NCBI GenBank assembly: GCA_964630235.1
Contig: CAZVUO010000001.1
Coordinates: 558,001-622,000, forward strand
Length of the DNA stretch: 64,000 bases
Source: JBFLYH01 sp964630235
GTDB taxonomy: Bacteria > Oederibacteriota > JAAXVQ01 > JAUVAV01
Reading direction: 5' to 3'
This document shows positions 16,871-24,698 of the stretch, one piece after another. The position numbers and the translations under genes were made by a program. Each line of letters starts with the position of its first letter. The first letter of the stretch is position 1. The notes beneath the pieces were generated by a model. The model was not told the DNA's origin and did no database searches. It saw only the letters and a list, made by a program, of their open reading frames with translations.

Positions 16871-16886
16871 TGGTATGCCTTTTGCA
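16871..16886 (+). promoter_or_regulatory. Sigma-54 promoter upstream of the NtrC-type activator
   Basis: TGGTATG-CCTT-TTGCA fits the -24/-12 consensus TGGYRYR-N4-TTGCW with exact spacing between the GG and GC doublets. It lies 83 bp before the ATG at 16969. Since the gene encodes a sigma-54 activator, autoregulation is likely. Confidence 0.65.
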
Positions 16887-16915
16887 TTAATCCTTCCATA
16901 GGAATCCCGGGCTAT

Positions 16916-16934
16916 AGGTTCCCTACAGGAACCT
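16916..16934. promoter_or_regulatory. Inverted repeat, possible operator
   Basis: AGGTTCC-CTACA-GGAACCT, a perfect 7-bp dyad with 5-bp centre, 30 bp downstream of the sigma-54 -12 element. ATAGGAATCCC and ATAGGTTCCC form a partial direct repeat beside it. A binding site for a regulator is possible; a short RNA hairpin is the alternative. Confidence 0.4.
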
Positions 16935-16968
16935 TGGTCCGTGGCACACTCCACGACGGTTGCACTTT

Positions 16969-18405
16969 ATGAACGACCAATCCAGAGGCCATATGTCCGG
17001 GTCCGAGGCAGCCACCATTTTGATCGTTGACGACGAGCCGGAAATTTGCTGGATCGTAAAAAAGGCGCTGTCCGACGAAGGGTATGACGTGTCCACGGCG
17101 TTTACCGGCGAGCAAGGGCTGCAGGCCGCGGGCATCATCCAGCCGGATCTGGTTTTCCTCGATCTCAAGCTGCCGGGCGTTGACGGACTGGAAGTCCTGC
17201 GCCAGCTTCGGACCCGGCACCGCGATCAAACCGTGGTCATCCTGTCTGCGTTCGACGACGTGACCTCGGCGGTCCGGGCGATGAAATACGGGGCGTATGA
17301 TTATCTGAGCAAGCCTTTAAACCTGGACGAACTGCGGATCACCGTCAAAAACGCGCTGCAGACCAGCCGGCTGCAGCAGGAGGTCAAGCGCCTGCAGGGG
17401 CAGATCGTCCGGCGCCAGGAACCGGCGCTGGTCTGGTCCTGCCCGGCCATGCAGCGGGTGGTGGAGACCGCGGAAAGAATCGCGCCGTACGACGTGACCG
17501 TGCTGATCCGGGGCGAAAGCGGCACGGGCAAGGAAGTGCTCGCCGCGTACCTGCATGCCGAGAGCCCGCGCGCGGACAAGGCGCTTGTCTCCATTGACTG
17601 CAGCGCTCTGCCGGAAAATCTGGTGGAATCCGAGCTCTTCGGGTTCGAACGCGGGGCGTTTACCGGCGCCCAGGATAGCAAACCCGGGCGCTTCGAAATG
17701 GCCCAGGGCGGCACGCTGTTTTTGGACGAGATCGGGAACCTGCCCCTGGCCGTGCAAGTCAAGCTGCTGCGCGTGCTGCAGGAGCGCAAGCTCCAGCGCC
17801 TGGGCGGCAAGCGGGAGGTGGCCATTGACGTGCGGGTGGTGGCCGCAACCAACCGCCCGCTGGAGGAGGCCATGGCCGCCGGGCAATTCCGCGAGGACCT
17901 CTACCACCGCCTGAACGAATTCACGGTCACGCTCCCGCCGCTGCGCGACCGCGGCGATGAAATCGCCCTGCTGGCCCGGCATTTTCTCGCCCAGTTCAAC
18001 CGCCAGTTCAACAAAACCGTCGTGGGCTTCGCGCCCGAAGTCCTGGAGCAGTTTCGGGCGTATCCTTGGCCGGGCAATGTGCGGGAGCTGATCAACGCCA
18101 TCAAGCGGGCGATGGTCATGGCCGAGCATACGGTCGAGTTGCAGCACCTGCCGGTTGAGCTCACGGGCCGGGTCCGGCCTCCCGCGGCCGCGGCGGCCGC
18201 GGCCCCACGGCCGCTGAAGGAAATCTGTCAGGAAGTCTCGCGCCGGGTGGAACGGGAAACCATCAGCCGGGCGCTCAAAGAAACCCGCTGGAACAAAGTG
18301 AAAACCGCGCGCCTGCTGAAGATCAACTACAAAACGCTGTTCAATAAAATGCGCGACCTAGGCATTGAAGGAGGCGGCAGACATGGAAGCGGCAAAAGAG
18401 CGTGA
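16969..18405 (+). CDS. NtrC-family sigma-54-dependent response regulator
   Basis: 478 aa from the ATG at 16969 (an ATG at 16993 with AGAGG before it is also possible). Domains: receiver (IVDDEPE; phospho-acceptor Asp in FLDLKLPG; Lys in SKPL), AAA+ central domain with Walker A GESGTGKE, the sigma-54-contact loop GAFTGA, Walker B LFLDEIG and the RHRLNE-type sensor region (YHRLNEF), then an Ala-rich linker and a Fis-type helix-turn-helix ending near NYKTLFNKMRDLGI. It should activate transcription with sigma-54 after phosphorylation, probably by the kinase at 15290. The FliA-like sigma gene overlaps its end by 23 bp. Confidence 0.92.
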   Translation: MNDQSRGHMSGSEAATILIVDDEPEICWIVKKALSDEGYDVSTAFTGEQGLQAAGIIQPDLVFLDLKLPGVDGLEVLRQLRTRHRDQTVVILSAFDDVTSAVRAMKYGAYDYLSKPLNLDELRITVKNALQTSRLQQEVKRLQGQIVRRQEPALVWSCPAMQRVVETAERIAPYDVTVLIRGESGTGKEVLAAYLHAESPRADKALVSIDCSALPENLVESELFGFERGAFTGAQDSKPGRFEMAQGGTLFLDEIGNLPLAVQVKLLRVLQERKLQRLGGKREVAIDVRVVAATNRPLEEAMAAGQFREDLYHRLNEFTVTLPPLRDRGDEIALLARHFLAQFNRQFNKTVVGFAPEVLEQFRAYPWPGNVRELINAIKRAMVMAEHTVELQHLPVELTGRVRPPAAAAAAAPRPLKEICQEVSRRVERETISRALKETRWNKVKTARLLKINYKTLFNKMRDLGIEGGGRHGSGKRA

Positions 18406-19171
18406 ATTGTGGAAGACCTACCGGGGGTCTCAGGACGCAGCGGCCCGGGAAGAACTCCTGAAGCGGCATGTGCCCCTGGTGCGGTTTACCTTGGAACGGA
18501 TGACCCTCCCGCAGAACCGCGCCTGGCTGGACGCGGACGATCTCGTGAGCGCGGGGTTCATCGGACTGGTGGACGCAGTGGAAAAGTTCAATCCCGACCT
18601 GGGCGGTAAATTTTCGACCTACGCCTGCTTCCGGATCCGGGGCGCCATCCTGGATGAAATGAGGGCGCTGGACTGGGTGCCGCGTTCGGTGCGGCAAAAA
18701 AGCCGGGAGCTCGAGCAGGCCTACGAGACCCTGGCGCGCAAGCGCCACCGCGAAGCCTCGGATGCCGAAGTGGCCCGGCACATGAAGCTGTCGCTCAAAC
18801 AGTTCCACGCCCTGCTGGGCGACGTCAACGTCCCGCCCGTGGTCTCCCTCGATGAGCTGCTGGAAGACAAGGAAAAGAAACGCCGGGACGTGATCGCTTC
18901 CGAAAGACATCCCGGCGACAAACAATGGGGCAGCGCGTTCGCCCTGCTGGCAGCCAAAGAAGCGCGCGAGGTGCTGGCGCGCCTGATTGACGGCCTGCCC
19001 GAGCGGGAGCGGCTGGTGTTGACCCTCTACTACTACGAGGAGCTGACCCTGCGGGAGATCGCGGCGATCATGGAAGTCACGGAATCGCGGGTCTGCCAGG
19101 TTCACGGGCAGGCCATCGCGCGTTTGCGCGGCACGCTGCGCGCGGAACGCATGGAACTCGCGGCGTGTTAA
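18383..19171 (+). CDS. FliA/WhiG-family RNA polymerase sigma factor
   Basis: 262 aa from the ATG at 18383, which has AAGGAGG 9 bp before it; it overlaps the activator gene by 23 bp. Region 2 is diagnostic: DADDLVSAGFIGLVDAVEKF, FSTYACFRIRGAILDEMRALDWVPRSVR. Region 3 and region 4 (LYYYEELTLREIAAIMEVTESRVCQVHGQAIARL) follow. Sigma-28 proteins of this type direct late flagellar, chemotaxis or developmental genes and are held by FlgM-type anti-sigma factors; such a gene is encoded at 16449. No flagellar genes are in the window, so the regulon is unknown. Confidence 0.9.
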   Translation: MEAAKERELWKTYRGSQDAAAREELLKRHVPLVRFTLERMTLPQNRAWLDADDLVSAGFIGLVDAVEKFNPDLGGKFSTYACFRIRGAILDEMRALDWVPRSVRQKSRELEQAYETLARKRHREASDAEVARHMKLSLKQFHALLGDVNVPPVVSLDELLEDKEKKRRDVIASERHPGDKQWGSAFALLAAKEAREVLARLIDGLPERERLVLTLYYYEELTLREIAAIMEVTESRVCQVHGQAIARLRGTLRAERMELAAC

Positions 19172-19201
19172 ATGCCCTGGTTGCGGGACGGCTTTTTTTG
19201 G

Positions 19202-19231
19202 TTGCGCAGGGCCGGGAAAGGCCCTTATAAT
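19202..19231 (+). promoter_or_regulatory. Candidate promoter of the CheY-like gene
   Basis: A perfect TATAAT (19226-19231) with a weak TTGCGC (19202-19207) 18 bp upstream; 36 bp before the chosen start at 19268. Confidence 0.4.
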
Positions 19232-19267
19232 AATGCTCCCAGAATACGGCGTTCCCCGAGGCAGGCC

Positions 19268-19669
19268 ATGAGCAAGGAAAAGATCCTGGTGGTGGACGAC
19301 AATCCCGACATGGTGGAAGTCATCAGCGAAATATTTATCCGCAGGGGCTTTCAAGTCGTGACCGCAGGCAACGGACAGGAGGCGCTGGCCAAAGTCTACC
19401 AGGAGCGGCCGGACCTGGTGCTCCTGGATGTGATGATGCCCATGCTGGACGGTTACGAGATTTGCCGGACCCTGAAATCCGTCGAGGAAACGAAAAACAT
19501 CCCCGTGATCTTCGTGACCGTCAAAGGCCTGGAAACGGACATAGACCGCGGGTTCGCGGTCCGGGCCGACGGCTATATCGTCAAACCGTTCGATCCCACC
19601 GAACTGCCGGACTTCGCCGAAAAAGTACTGGCCAAGGTCCGCAGCCAGCAGAACATCACCCTCAATTGA
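19268..19669 (+). CDS. Single-domain response regulator (CheY-like)
   Basis: 133 aa from the ATG at 19268; the frame is open further upstream but the promoter and the receiver start argue for this ATG. Only a receiver domain is present: VVDDNPD with Asp10/Asp11, phospho-acceptor Asp54 in LLDVMMP, Thr in IFVTVKG and Lys in IVKPFDP. No output domain, so it works by protein-protein contact or as a phosphate sink. It follows the sigma/activator/kinase cluster and could be a partner of the hybrid kinase. Confidence 0.88.
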   Translation: MSKEKILVVDDNPDMVEVISEIFIRRGFQVVTAGNGQEALAKVYQERPDLVLLDVMMPMLDGYEICRTLKSVEETKNIPVIFVTVKGLETDIDRGFAVRADGYIVKPFDPTELPDFAEKVLAKVRSQQNITLN

Positions 19670-19711
19670 TCTTCCCGTCCGCCGCAATCACTGCGCAGGT
19701 TGGAGGTTAAC

Positions 19712-20266
19712 GTGTTCGGCAGCAGCGTCAACCCGGTCCTCGAGCGCCTGGTCCGGCCGCGCGTTCCCTTTGGCTGCGTGCTGGAAGTGGGGCCTGGCCG
19801 CGCCTGGCCAGGTCTCCAGCTGCTGCGCGCGAACCCGGACCTCGACCTGGTGGGCTGCGGCTATGACGACACGGAACGGCAGGCTGCTATCGCACAGGCC
19901 AAGACCTGGGGTGTGTCTGGCCGGGCCGAGTACCTGCGCCAGCAGGACCTGACCTTGCCGCTGCCGCTGCCCGACCGCAGCGTCGAGGCCGTGGTCTCCT
20001 TCGGCGGCCTGGCGCTGTGGGCCAAGCCCCTGGACATGCTCAATGAACTGGCCCGCGTGCTGAAGGTCGAAGGGGATTTTTTCCTGGGCGCGCCGCGGCA
20101 GGACGCGCCTGGGTGGCGGAAATGGCTGGCAGGCCAGAAAGACCAAACGCTGCCTGGCATGGACACGGACCGCGTCCGCAGGCTGGTCTTCCAGGCGCGC
20201 CTGGAGCACGCCGTGACTGAGGTGCGCGGAACGGACGTGTGGATCCTGCGCAAGGCCAGGGGATAA
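19712..20266 (+). CDS. Class I SAM-dependent methyltransferase-like protein
   Basis: 184 aa from a GTG at 19712 with TGGAGG 5-6 bp before it. The fold is recognisable by VLEVGPGRAWPG (motif I, SAM-binding glycines), an acidic residue after the second strand (LVGCGYDD), the LPLPDRSVEAVVSFGGL motif and LARVLKVEGDFFLG. This matches the Methyltransf_11 group. The substrate is unknown. Together with the upstream receiver it closes the signalling cluster before the tRNA. Confidence 0.72.
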   Translation: MFGSSVNPVLERLVRPRVPFGCVLEVGPGRAWPGLQLLRANPDLDLVGCGYDDTERQAAIAQAKTWGVSGRAEYLRQQDLTLPLPLPDRSVEAVVSFGGLALWAKPLDMLNELARVLKVEGDFFLGAPRQDAPGWRKWLAGQKDQTLPGMDTDRVRRLVFQARLEHAVTEVRGTDVWILRKARG

Positions 20267-20273
20267 AAAACGC

Positions 20274-20302
20274 TTGCCCAAAGCATAGGGGCGTGGTATT
20301 TT
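20274..20302 (+). promoter_or_regulatory. tRNA-Met promoter
   Basis: TTGCCC (20274-20279), 17-bp spacer, TATTTT (20297-20302) preceded by TGG, an extended -10 arrangement. It lies 19 bp before the tRNA 5' end. Confidence 0.6.
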
Positions 20303-20320
20303 CGCCCAGCACGGCCTCAT

Positions 20321-20397
20321 GGCGGAGTAGCTCAGTTGGTCAGAGCAAACGGTTCATACCCGTTGTGTCCGGGGTTCGAATCCCTGCTCCGCTACCA
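20321..20397 (+). tRNA. tRNA-Met (anticodon CAU), CCA encoded
   Basis: A complete cloverleaf: acceptor GGCGGAG paired with CTCCGCT (one G-U at the first pair), D arm GCTC/GAGC, anticodon stem AACGG/CCGTT with loop TTCATAC (anticodon CAT at 20355-20357), T arm with TTCGAAT loop, and an encoded CCA. The anticodon stem lacks the three G-C pairs of initiator tRNA and the 1-72 pair is not a C-A mismatch, so the elongator type is favoured; an Ile tRNA with lysidine cannot be fully excluded. Accessory DNA follows directly, consistent with tRNA genes as insertion points. Confidence 0.93.
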
Positions 20398-20402
20398 AAA
20401 AT

Positions 20403-20440
20403 AAAAAAGCCCCGCACCGACCGGTGCGGGGCTTTTTTTT
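20403..20440 (+). terminator. Rho-independent terminator after tRNA-Met
   Basis: AGCCCCGCACCG, short loop, CGGTGCGGGGCT, then eight T; an A-run on the left makes it potentially bidirectional, also serving the minus-strand gene at 20478. Confidence 0.92.
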
Positions 20441-20477
20441 CTTTCTGAGACGGCAAGGTTCTAATCTATAAGGTCAT

Positions 20478-20843
20478 TTATTTCGCGATCTTCGCCGGGG
20501 CTTCTTCTGGCTGTTCCATCCCCGAGCATTTGTGTTCTTGCATGAACTTTTTCATGGTTTCACAGCAAGGCCGCATGCCTTTGCCGTGCATCAGCCCGTG
20601 GCCGCCCATCATCCCCATGGCCGGGTAGGGCACGCAGCCCCACACGCCTTTGGGCACGCAGGTGGTGCTTACGATGCCGGCGGTGAAGACCACTGCGGCC
20701 GCCAGCCACAACAGGACCGCCACGGCCAGGCCGAAGTTCTTGAGGCCCACCTGCTCGATCTTGACCCGCACCACCAGCACGAAGAAGCTGATGGTTAGGA
20801 GCACCGTGGTCGGTATGAGCGCCAACCTTCCGATCAGCCGCAC
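20478..20843 (-). CDS. Small membrane protein with Met/His/Cys-rich tail, paralogue 1
   Basis: 121 aa from a GTG at 20843 with AGGAGG and AAGGAAG upstream. Two hydrophobic spans (about residues 6-26 and 36-60), then a tail rich in Met, His and Cys (GMMGGHGLMHGKGMRPCCETM, EHKCSGM; Cys at 62, 70, 93, 94, 106). Such tails often bind soft metals such as copper, but no named family is recognised. The paralogue at 23735-24106 is nearly identical over the last 35 residues and very similar in the TM part. The AGGAGG site lies within a perfect hairpin (20852-20869). Confidence 0.68.
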   Translation of the reverse strand: MRLIGRLALIPTTVLLTISFFVLVVRVKIEQVGLKNFGLAVAVLLWLAAAVVFTAGIVSTTCVPKGVWGCVPYPAMGMMGGHGLMHGKGMRPCCETMKKFMQEHKCSGMEQPEEAPAKIAK

Positions 20844-21164
20844 CTTCCTTGCCTCCTGAAAGCAGGAGGATCGCCTGGACCATTGTGTGCCGCGCGGCGG
20901 AGAAGTCCAGAAGCGGGGGTGCGCCATATTTGTTAATCCCGCACGAATTTTGCCCTTGAGCTTCAATGAACGGAAGTGGTTTGACGGTAAAGCGCCTTGC
21001 GGGCAGAAAGGAAAGGGTGGAAAAACCCATATTTTTTCAGCAACGCATCGTGACCTACCCCGAGGCTTTTCCCCGGAAGCTGCCAGATTGATCCCGTGCG
21101 TGATATAATTACCCCACATGAATCATTTTATATGGTTCTTGCCACATATAACTGAAAAGGGGTA
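20844..21164. promoter_or_regulatory. Divergent intergenic region with SD-sequestering hairpin and a TPR-gene promoter
   Basis: CCTCCTG-aaag-CAGGAGG at 20852-20869 forms a perfect 7-bp stem that, in the minus-strand transcript, would hide the AGGAGG ribosome binding site of the gene starting at 20843. On the plus strand an extended -10 (TGATATAAT, TATAAT at 21104-21109) with CTGCCA at 21080-21085 lies 55 bp before the TPR gene. I see no coding region in between. Confidence 0.55.
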
Positions 21165-23717
21165 ATGATGTTGAAAGCAACGCTTAGGCGGGGTTTGTTG
21201 ACGATCACATCCAATGTCATGGCACTGGTGGTCATCGCTTCCCTGGCCATGGCTGCCAGGCTGGAATTCGAGCATTGGTATCAGAGCAGCGTTATGGATT
21301 TCTTGTATCCGGATTTAACCATTGAAAAGGTTCAAATAATACTCGACGAAGTGAATGCGGATTTACAAGAGGACCCCACCAACGACGTCTTGCTTCTGCG
21401 ACGTGCTGGTTGTTATTTCTATATGCGGGAATACCAAAAAGCCCTCGATGATTTTTCCGCAGCCTCTACCCTTAACCAACATTCTTTGGAGGCGCTGATA
21501 GGAAAGGCACGATGTTTATTTTCGCTGCGGCGGACCGGAGAGGCATTCCGTTCCATTGATGCCCTCATCGCCGACAATCCGGAATATATTGCAGCTTATA
21601 TGACCAGAGGTTGGATGTATTTGAATATAGGAGAAATGGATAAAGCGAACGAGGATTTCAATCGATGCATTTCCCTCGATGCGCATGATCCCTTTGCATT
21701 TATCCTGCGGGCCAGCACCTACGGAGAACGCGGTCAACTAGCTGAAGCGACCGAGGATTTGAATCAAGCACTGCGATTAAATCCCCGATTAGTGCCCGGC
21801 TATGTTTGGCGGGGCATGACCTTTTTAAACCAAGAGCAACTCGCTTTGGCACAGGCGGATTTTGACAAGGCGTTGGAATTAAACCCACGTGACGCATTGG
21901 CGCATATTGGACGAGGCCTGGTGTTGAGCAGTCGCTCTGAATGGAATCAAGCCTTGGCCGAAGTGCAAAAAGCGATTGAATTAGATCCCGAGAATTCGAC
22001 GGTCCTAGAAGCACACGCCCAAATACTTGCTTTGCAGGGCAAAACGGACCAAGCCATAGAACAAATGAACCAGATCATCGCGCAAGGCGAAAAAGCCAGT
22101 GACCAGCATCAAGGACTAAAAAAAGACTTGGCAAAAAGCTACATGCGTCGCGGCCTGTTCATTTTATCAACCCGTGCCAATTTACCCCAAGCAATATCAG
22201 ATTTCAATCGCGCCGCGGTTTTGGTGCCCGCGGTTTCAACCTATGCTGCGCTGGCTGGCAATGCTTACCTAGAACAACATGAATTAGCGAGGGCATGGAC
22301 GGAATTCGAAAGAGCTTTACAAAAAGACCCAAATGATGCTTTGGCACATATCGGCAAAAGCCGAGTATACGCCGAAAAGAAAGAGTACCAACAAGCGTTG
22401 AACGAAATCGACCTTGTGATTGAAACAAAAACACAACTCCCGGCGGTTTATTCCGTTCGGGCACAGATCTATGCAGAACTCGGAAATTTGGAACTTGCCC
22501 TACGCGATAATACCACCGCCTTGGAGTTGGCGGATGCGCCCAAGCAGCCCCACGAAACAACGGCCGCGAGCCTACTGCAAGTTACGAAAGCCGAACTCTA
22601 CACAAACCGCGCGAGCCTTTATTACCGTAAGGGAAATACGTCCCTAGCCGCGAAGGATGTTAACAGCGCGTTAGTCGCAGACGATAAATTTGCGGCGGCG
22701 TACCTCATGCGCGGCCTTATAGCGGTTGAGGAAGAGAGCACGGATAGGGCGATAGCCGATTTGACCACGGCCATTAAATTAGATCCGCGCAACAGCAAGG
22801 CCTTTCAGATGAGAGGGAAGCTGAAGGGCGAGCAGGGTGATTATTTGGACGCTTTGGTGGATTTCCAACAGGCGCTGGAAATAGATCCTGGAGATGTAGA
22901 TACCTATTTCCTGCGAGGCATTCTATTTATTTCGACCGGGGCATTTACGAGAGCGATCGCTGATTTCGATCGAGCTATACAGATTGATCCTAAAAGTCCC
23001 CGCGCTTATGCCAATCGCGGAGATGCTCATTTTGGAAATCGGGAATATGCGAAAGCATTGGATGATTATAATAGGGCGGTCGGCCTCGATTCGCGGTATG
23101 CCCGCGACTATGTTCAGTTCATAGAAGCCTATTTGTATGACAGAGAACGGATACTTCAGCAGGAGATGCCCTTCCTATATCGTGCCATTGAATTAGATCG
23201 GGAAAACTATCGACTTCTATTTCTAAGCGGAAATTACTTTTATGAGAATGGCAATTATGAGAAATCCATAAGAGATTATTCAAGAATAATTGAAATGGAC
23301 ATAGTGAGGACAGCGAGGGCTATGGCGTACATCCAGCGGGGCAATGCTTACCGCAGGTTAGAGGAATACAACAAGGCACTTGCTGATTATGAAAAGGCTT
23401 TAGAGATTGACGATCAAAGCGAACATGCATTCCTAAGTCTCGGGATACTATTGATACAATTAAAAAGATATGACAAAGCCCGGGATTATTTAGATAGATT
23501 AATAAAAATAAAACCGAACGTTTCTAAAGCCTACGAATATCGTGGACATATGTATTTCGGAACCTCGGAGCTTGATAAAGCCGACGCCGATTATCAGACC
23601 GCGTTACAAATAGACCCGGGTAATGCCAATGCAAAAGAGGCCCTTTCTCAGCTGCGTAAAAAAAAGGCAAAAATGAACCTAAACGAGAAAAGACCGGGGG
23701 CAAATAATGACCAATGA
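21165..23717 (+). CDS. Large membrane-anchored tetratricopeptide-repeat protein
   Basis: 850 aa. One N-terminal hydrophobic span (about residues 11-32) is either an anchor or an uncleaved signal. The rest is almost all TPR units of the form A-xxx-Y-xxG-xxxxA-xxDFxxAL-xxDP (for example AEATEDLNQALRLNPRLVPG, ADLTTAIKLDPRNSKAFQMRG), about twenty by eye. It ends in a Lys/Asn-rich tail. Tandem ATG codons at 21165 and 21168 follow a GAAAAGGGG site. The gene is clearly less GC-rich than the core genome and lies between two copies of a Met-rich gene on the opposite strand. Likely a protein-interaction scaffold; partner unknown. Confidence 0.82.
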   Translation: MMLKATLRRGLLTITSNVMALVVIASLAMAARLEFEHWYQSSVMDFLYPDLTIEKVQIILDEVNADLQEDPTNDVLLLRRAGCYFYMREYQKALDDFSAASTLNQHSLEALIGKARCLFSLRRTGEAFRSIDALIADNPEYIAAYMTRGWMYLNIGEMDKANEDFNRCISLDAHDPFAFILRASTYGERGQLAEATEDLNQALRLNPRLVPGYVWRGMTFLNQEQLALAQADFDKALELNPRDALAHIGRGLVLSSRSEWNQALAEVQKAIELDPENSTVLEAHAQILALQGKTDQAIEQMNQIIAQGEKASDQHQGLKKDLAKSYMRRGLFILSTRANLPQAISDFNRAAVLVPAVSTYAALAGNAYLEQHELARAWTEFERALQKDPNDALAHIGKSRVYAEKKEYQQALNEIDLVIETKTQLPAVYSVRAQIYAELGNLELALRDNTTALELADAPKQPHETTAASLLQVTKAELYTNRASLYYRKGNTSLAAKDVNSALVADDKFAAAYLMRGLIAVEEESTDRAIADLTTAIKLDPRNSKAFQMRGKLKGEQGDYLDALVDFQQALEIDPGDVDTYFLRGILFISTGAFTRAIADFDRAIQIDPKSPRAYANRGDAHFGNREYAKALDDYNRAVGLDSRYARDYVQFIEAYLYDRERILQQEMPFLYRAIELDRENYRLLFLSGNYFYENGNYEKSIRDYSRIIEMDIVRTARAMAYIQRGNAYRRLEEYNKALADYEKALEIDDQSEHAFLSLGILLIQLKRYDKARDYLDRLIKIKPNVSKAYEYRGHMYFGTSELDKADADYQTALQIDPGNANAKEALSQLRKKKAKMNLNEKRPGANNDQ

Positions 23718-23734
23718 TCCGGCGGAGGGCTAGT

Positions 23735-24106
23735 CTACTTCGCAATCTTCGCCGGGGCTTCTTCAGGTTGTTCCATCCCCGAGCATTTGTGTTCTTGCAT
23801 GAACTTTTTCATGGTTTCGCAGCAAGGCCGCATGCCTTTGCCGTGCATCATGCCATGGCCTTCCATCATCATGCCCATGCCCGCTGGGTAGGGCATACAG
23901 CCCACCATGCCTTTAGGCCCACAGGCCGTGGCCAGGATCCCACCGGTGAAGACCACGGCGGCCGCGAGCCAGAGCAGGACCGCCACGGCCAGCCCGAAGT
24001 TCTTGAGGCCCGCCTGCTCGATCTTGGCTCGCACCACCAGCACGAAAAAGCTGATGGTCAGGAGCACCGTGGTCGGTATGAGCGCCAACAATCCGATCAG
24101 TCGCAT
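23735..24106 (-). CDS. Small membrane protein with Met/His/Cys-rich tail, paralogue 2
   Basis: 123 aa from the ATG at 24106 with a GAAGGGGG site upstream. It has the same layout as the gene at 20478: two TM spans and a tail with a GMGMMMEGHGMMHGKGMRPCC block ending EHKCSGMEQPEEAPAKIAK. The tail has more Met than paralogue 1, and the last 40 codons are nearly identical at DNA level. The two copies are in direct orientation and flank the TPR gene, so a duplication generated or enclosed that segment. Possible metal binding at the membrane; unproven. Confidence 0.68.
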   Translation of the reverse strand: MRLIGLLALIPTTVLLTISFFVLVVRAKIEQAGLKNFGLAVAVLLWLAAAVVFTGGILATACGPKGMVGCMPYPAGMGMMMEGHGMMHGKGMRPCCETMKKFMQEHKCSGMEQPEEAPAKIAK

Positions 24107-24290
24107 AAGCAATTCCCCCTTCGAGTAGAATGGTTGCAAGGAGTATTGTATGACTAGAAGAGGATAAGTCTAGATAAAATATAATATTACCACAAGAGTA
24201 AATATATTCCAAATTAGGTTGACAGATTGGCTTAAAACCCTTAGAATATTCCAGAACGGAATATTGTTAAGGGGGTCTAAGCTATGTATC

Positions 24291-24698
24291 ATGGATAATT
24301 GGACCATGGAACAGACCGAAAAATTCAAGCGCGAAAGCACGCTTTACAAGAAAAATTTTCCAGATGAACTTACTGCGGTTTTAGTGAATCTGGAGCGGTA
24401 TTTCAAAACTCTTCAAAATTTAGGTAATCCCCTCAGGATTAATGCGGGATTTATTCATAATGAACCTTCGGGTATAAAAGCAATCGACCAGAAAGGAGGT
24501 TGTAGGAGAGGGAAATTACGACAAACACGGTTATATTTGTTCCCAGACCAAACCACAAGAACGCTCTACCTCCTGGCAATTGGGGATAAAAAAAGCCAGC
24601 GTCGCGACATTGAGATGTGCCGTAAGGAAGTTAGTCGCATAAAGAAAGGAAACTATGCCGATGGGGGAGAAAATAGCCAACGTCAGGGAACTGCTTAA
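24291..24698 (+). CDS. HigB/RelE-like toxin candidate
   Basis: 135 aa from the ATG at 24291 (an AAGGGGG lies 15 bp upstream, further than usual; the frame is open back to 24219). The segment IKAIDQKGGCRRGKLRQTRLYLFPD...LYLLAIGDKKSQRRDIEMC resembles the RelE/HigB mRNA-interferase fold: a basic turn followed by beta strands and a C-terminal helix. It overlaps the next gene, an XRE-type DNA-binding protein, by 44 bp; toxin-first order is the HigBA arrangement. AT-rich composition agrees with acquired DNA. Toxin activity is inferred. Confidence 0.5.
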   Translation: MDNWTMEQTEKFKRESTLYKKNFPDELTAVLVNLERYFKTLQNLGNPLRINAGFIHNEPSGIKAIDQKGGCRRGKLRQTRLYLFPDQTTRTLYLLAIGDKKSQRRDIEMCRKEVSRIKKGNYADGGENSQRQGTA

